From Moniliophthora roreri (lineage: Eukaryota > Basidiomycota > Agaricomycetes > Agaricales > Marasmiaceae): a stretch of 64,000 nucleotides of DNA. Made by a program: the position numbers and the translations under genes. The first letter of the stretch is position 1. Every line of letters begins with the position of its first letter. Below the pieces are notes generated by a model that was not told the origin of the DNA, did not search any database, and saw only the letters and a program-made list of their open reading frames with translations. Positions 60,032 through 64,000 of this stretch are shown one piece after another. The stretch lies in contig LATX02000112.1 in assembly GCA_001466705.2 (NCBI GenBank), positions 186,001 to 250,000 of the forward strand, read 5' to 3'.

Positions 60032-61847
60032 ATGGATCCCACCAACAAACCCAAAGGGCCTTCACCTCATTACTCTCTCTACCAGAGAGAAATTTTCAAG
60101 CGTGGTGGCACAGAAGGCATTCGTACGTCTGCTACACTTCCTTCTTGCCGAAACGTGATGCTCATACGCCATGGGCAGTACCAGATTTCTCAGTTCACAG
60201 CGAGGAGTTGGCCGAGTCGACCAAGAAGAAGCTGAACGACAGATCATACTTCTATGCCAACTCCAACGCCGGATTAGGATGGACTGACCGAGCGAACCGG
60301 TGCGTTGCTCCTTTTACAGTGACATTCGTCTCTGACCGTAATACTAGAGAGGCATTCTACCGCTGGCGAATCATACCTAGGATGTTGGTCGACACCAACG
60401 TTCGGGATTTATCAGGTACGTTGTGCAGCACGTGTTTTTCTGGTATGTCCCCGGCTCACTATGGTATGTCTGTTTTCTAGTTGATCTTTTCGGTCATCAC
60501 ATCCCGGCACCCATACTATTCGCTCCCATCGGCATTAACAAGCTATACACGCCGCTCGGCGAACTCGTTCCCGCCAAGATTGCAGGAGAACTTGGGATTC
60601 CTTACTGTCTCTCAACTGCTGGTTCCCAGTCTATCGAAGCTGTCGCTGAGGCCAATGACGTTGGTGCTTCCGTGAAGAACGAGAGTAACAGTGTATACTC
60701 TTATAGCGGTCCTAATGGCGGCAACGCACAATCTCCCCGCTTTTTCCAGCTATACATGGGACACGATGACGAAATCGTAAGTAGTGTTCGGTTACTCAAG
60801 GTTAGATATTTTTACTCATCCTCGCTTTCCCAGACGATCAGTCTACTGGAACGTGCTTGGAAGAACGGCTTTGACGTTTGCATGTTAACTGTAGACACCT
60901 GGCAGTTGGGATGGAGGCCCACGGATATTAATCTGGCCAACTATGTGTAAGTAGTGGCGTTTTAATCAGGCTTTGTCGGTCGATGTGATCCTCGCCGCGT
61001 AGCTTCTATTATCCCGGCGCAGTAGGGAACGAAATCGGTGCCAGTGACGCAGTATTCATGCGTAAACACTCTAAAGATCTTGAGAGAGACTCGGGAAAAT
61101 GGATCGATTCGTCGGTATGGCATGGAAAGGCACATACATGGGAGAAAATTCCCTGGTTAATTAAAGAGGTAAGTCAGGTATCATGCTAGTGTCTAAATCC
61201 TTGTTCAATTCAGCTCTTTCTTAGTGGAAACGTATATCCGATGGCCGTCCATTCCTCATCAAAGGTATTCAGAGCGTTCAAGATGCGGTGAAAGCATATG
61301 AAGTCGGGTGTGAGGGAATCGTTGTGACAAATCATGCTGGCAGACAGGTGGATGGTGCGGTGGGCAGCTTGGAAATGTTACCAGAGATTGTGAAGGCTGT
61401 TGGTAACAGTGAGTATTTATCTCTCAAGCACTACCAGCGACCAAATGGGTCGCCGGCCGTTATCTGTTTTTGCCTCGGGATTAAACGCTTATATCATTCA
61501 GAAATGACGATCATATTCGACTCGGGCATTCGAACAGGGTCCGACGTTTTCAAAGCTATCGCCCTAGGTGCTCATGCAGTGATGATCGGGAGGTTGTACG
61601 TATGGGGAATGGCGCATGAAGGCGAAAAGGGTTGTAGACATGTTTTGAAAAGTCTGCTCGCGGTGAGTGTGCGAATAGGACCCGTGCCGTCTTGAGCTAT
61701 CTGACGAAAGGAATATAGGATCTGGATATTACCATGACCGTTGCTGGCTATCCATCTATCAAGAAGGATGTACATGGGAAGTATAGGGAGAATATGAGAT
61801 ATAACGAAAGTGGAGTATATCCGACAGGCGAACATGCGAAGCTGTAA
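60032..61847 (+). CDS. FMN-dependent 2-hydroxy-acid oxidase/dehydrogenase (lactate monooxygenase-like)
   Basis: TIM-barrel flavoenzyme that oxidises an alpha-hydroxy acid such as lactate; the substrate cannot be fixed from sequence. Exons 60032-60122, 60179-60299, 60348-60415, 60481-60776, 60834-60946, 61003-61168, 61225-61408, 61502-61662 and 61719-61847 give 442 aa. Family segments in order: FGHHIPAPILFAPIGINKL, YCLSTAGSQSIEAVAEAN, PRFFQLYMGHDDE, MLTVDTWQLGWRP, RPFLIKGIQSVQDA, the substrate/FMN motif NHAGRQVDGAVGSL and the phosphate-binding DSGIRTGSDVFKAIALGA. DTWQLGWR favours the lactate 2-monooxygenase branch. There is no cytochrome b5 domain, so it is not a classic cytochrome b2. NHAGRQ replaces the usual NHGGRQ; the His and Arg are kept. 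A 12-residue stretch (VKNESNSVYSYS) looks like an insertion. Confidence 0.88.
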
Positions 61848-62186
61848 GCTATTGCCGTGCATGTACACTATTACTTGGAACAGTCTCAATTATCAAAGCT
61901 AGAGCGAACTTGTGCCAGAGCAGCGGATCTAATTACCTCGCACAAACAGGGTATGATCGAGCGAATGCAGTGCGGCGCATCAAACAATTGGCCACCACAT
62001 AAAAAGCTTCGGTGACTGCAAGCGAAGAGATGGGTTACATATGCTGAACCAATGCCCCCCACCCCATTCGAGTGTGCAAAACTTTTCCGAGATGTTACCG
62101 AACGCAGCTATATTGACCTGTCCCTGTATCACCAGGTTTGTATTATGAAATTAACATATAGAATAACCCTTGTACAAACATTTGTA
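61848..62186. other. convergent intergenic region
   Basis: 339 bp between converging genes; AT-rich near its right end, presumed 3' UTRs and terminators. Nothing else seen. Confidence 0.4.
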
Positions 62187-63351
62187 TCATGTAGATAGCG
62201 GTGCTTTGACGAACGAGCTGAATGTAGAAGCTCCTGACAGAGCAGCTGCAATTTGTGTCCTCCACCTGTCAACGCCATCACTGCAAGTGAGGCAATCTTC
62301 GATGAGGTAGACGTATTCCTCCACAGCGTCCACAAAGGAATCCAAACTTGGCTTCTCTGTCATGAGTTTGACCAGTAGCTTGGGATAAATCTCGTTCCAT
62401 TTGAGACAATCTCCGGCAATATGTTCGCGCTTTATATGTGGAGGATTTCGTAGAGTCTCGTAGTATGTAGCGTATATATGGTCTCGGAATTTAACCTGCA
62501 AGGCGTGTCAGTTGCTTAAAGAACAAGACCATACAAAAGTGACCAACCCATGCAACGAAAATGTGGTGCCACTTGGTGAAGACCGTGTAATATCGGCTAA
62601 GGGAGTAGATGACATCGTCGGCGTCGAGATCCAGGGTCGCCCATGCTGCTTTATCCCTTGTGTACACGTCGTTGGCCCAAACAGCGTACGAAAACACTCG
62701 AAGAGGATTTTGAGCAATAGCAAGACTATTCAAAGATCGTCAGATACGAAGTAGTTGAATCTATTTGTTACTCACGTCCCGGCCTTCTCCCTAATGTCTG
62801 CATATCCTGCACGTGAGGCGTACACGTACACTTCAAATGAGTGTTCTTGAGCATTCCGCCTGCAACAAAGTCAGAGAGAAAGATATCACAGAGGAGGCGA
62901 GCGCTTACTCCATGAGCAGTTTGCAGATCCCTATAGCACTATAGACGCAATACTTTTGCGCAGCTTCAGCAAGCTTGGAAAGCAACTCAAAAGGCGTCGT
63001 TCTAAGATCAGGCTGCGGACGATTGTGCATGAATTGTAGTAAGAGGTGAACAACATCTGATGATTCGGACAACACGACATCTTCCCGCGTTTCGGAGGTG
63101 CTTGAAACGCGTATCGGGAATCCGTCCCCGTAAATCTCAAGATTTCGAGTATGGGTGCCGAATCTTCTGCCATCTGAAGATCGAAGAACGATGTCGGTTG
63201 GGAGTTTACAATCCTCGTGGGCTTGAAAAAAAAGAGAGAGAAAGAAAGAGTCGACCTCTTGTCATACGACGAGAAGAAAACGCCACTCACCTTCGCACGG
63301 AGGAATATCGGTGGGTTCTGGGGACTTGATTGGCGATGAAATCGACTCCAT
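62187..63351 (-). CDS. BTB/POZ domain protein
   Basis: Agaric-type BTB protein, probably a protein-interaction adaptor; no partner domain is visible. Exons 63351-63291, 63221-62909, 62859-62776, 62725-62548 and 62495-62187 give 314 aa. The BTB region runs from LPTDIVLRSSDGRRFGTHTR through NLEIYGDGFP, VVLSESSDVVHLLLQFMHN and RPQPDL to EAAQKYCVYSAIGICKLLM. The second half has EVYVYASRAGYADIREKAGT and LDLDADDVIYSLS, typical of the helical region that follows in these families. Start choice: the ATG at 63351 is the last of three in frame; starts at 63516 or 63426 would add a Ser/His-rich extension of unclear value. Confidence 0.82.
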
Positions 63352-64000
63352 CGAAAGCAAACTATTCAGCCTTAGCTTGAGAGCAGGGCTGGGAGAGTGG
63401 GAAGGTTGGTGGGAGAGAGCAAGCATGGCGGATGAGGCGTGATAGGCGTTGATGCTACTACGAGTCCGACATGAGGCTGCGGTGAGGCTTTTGCTGCCCG
63501 GTAGTGAGCAATGCAAGATGCTGGCACTATCAGATGGAGAATGCCATGTTCCTGATGACTAGTCTCTGCTCAAAATTTGTCCTTGTCATTCAGTGTTCAC
63601 GGTTGCTTCAACATTTGTTTGCATTAAAACACAGATTCTTGACGAGTCTTGAGGTAATTCAATTTCTATTCACAACCGAGAATTCGACACGTGAAACAGC
63701 AATGATGAACACCTTTTGCAGATAATGTTCCGTTGCCCGTTTCCAAGTGCCATTACCGAGATGTTTAAAGCTTTTTAGTGAGAGAGCATGGCAGGGACGC
63801 TCAGGGCTCAAGGTTACTCGCTAGCGATTGATCGCAGTCCGGTTCGGAGGTCCCCCACGAAGACCTTTTTTGGAATGCGAATGCGATTCAATTAGAACAT
63901 TGCACCCGTTACATGAAGCGGACCGACGAGTGCGGCAAATGAGCACTTTCTACCAGGAGTCCCTGACAGCAAGCATAGTGAATCATTTTTTTTAAAGGGA
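63352..64000. other. upstream region of the BTB gene
   Basis: About 0.65 kb containing the possible N-terminal extension of the BTB frame and its promoter. No other gene recognised before the window edge. Confidence 0.35.

Noticed and set aside
60123..60178. Coding continuation of the first exon of the FMN enzyme
   Set aside because: The open frame there destroys the family alignment; consensus donor and acceptor give a 56-nt intron and restore it.
1..64000. tRNA, rRNA or riboswitch genes
   Set aside because: No cloverleaf with a convincing TTCGANNC box and anticodon arm, and no rRNA core sequence, was recognised on either strand by eye; a covariance-model search would settle it.

Overview
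The window is nuclear DNA of a filamentous basidiomycete, most likely an Agaricomycete. Genes are dense and split by many 48-65 nt introns with GT...AG ends and near-consensus branch sites. The gene content fits: a NACHT P-loop NTPase with the agaric N-terminal signature, a HET-domain gene, a BTB/POZ gene, a gelsolin-repeat protein, an anoctamin and an SNF5 subunit. I assembled spliced models by hand; each multi-exon model quoted with a length closes in frame.

Layout. 0.25-9.4 kb is euchromatic: a NACHT NTPase (-), a severin/gelsolin-type actin protein (-), a TMEM16/anoctamin (+), and the first of three tandem copies of an unrecognised acidic Cys-motif family. 9.5-16.35 kb is CpG-poor decayed DNA: two broken copies of that family (one with a TA-flanked inverted-repeat element in its intron), an unknown pseudogene, and the C-terminal part of a HET-domain gene. 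16.36-26.01 kb is a Ty3/gypsy chromovirus with 435-bp LTRs and 5-bp target duplications. It sits inside the HET gene, has an extra 3' ORF with zinc knuckles, and carries CACTA-type insertions plus one undetermined base (19150) that looks like an assembly join. 26.22-29.04 kb is a terminal-inverted-repeat element with a decayed fragment of the co-repressor gene TUP1.

29.5-40.6 kb is euchromatic again: a family-X DNA polymerase whose three catalytic aspartates are all replaced, an SNF5/INI1 chromatin-remodelling subunit, and a cluster of seven-TM-type membrane protein genes (+, -, -). The last of these lies in a segmental duplication (37.83-41.02 kb), repeated in the same orientation at 54.72-59.54 kb. 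Between the copies is a ~13.7 kb CpG-depleted core of repeat debris: LTR-like AT-rich remnants, a ~90-bp minisatellite, a transposon-type gene split by insertion, and a helicase fragment. The right-hand copy contains a 553-bp hAT element whose empty site survives in the left-hand copy. 60.0-63.4 kb holds an FMN-dependent 2-hydroxy-acid oxidase/dehydrogenase and a BTB/POZ protein.

The main biological signal is mutational. CpG to TpG/CpA decay is confined to repeat islands and, in the segmental duplication, affects only the ends facing the repeat core. Nearly all premature stops in the retroelement and in the TUP1 fragment are explained by C:G to T:A transitions. This looks like repeat-directed cytosine methylation and deamination (or a RIP-like process) with local spreading. 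I found no CRISPR array, rRNA or tRNA.
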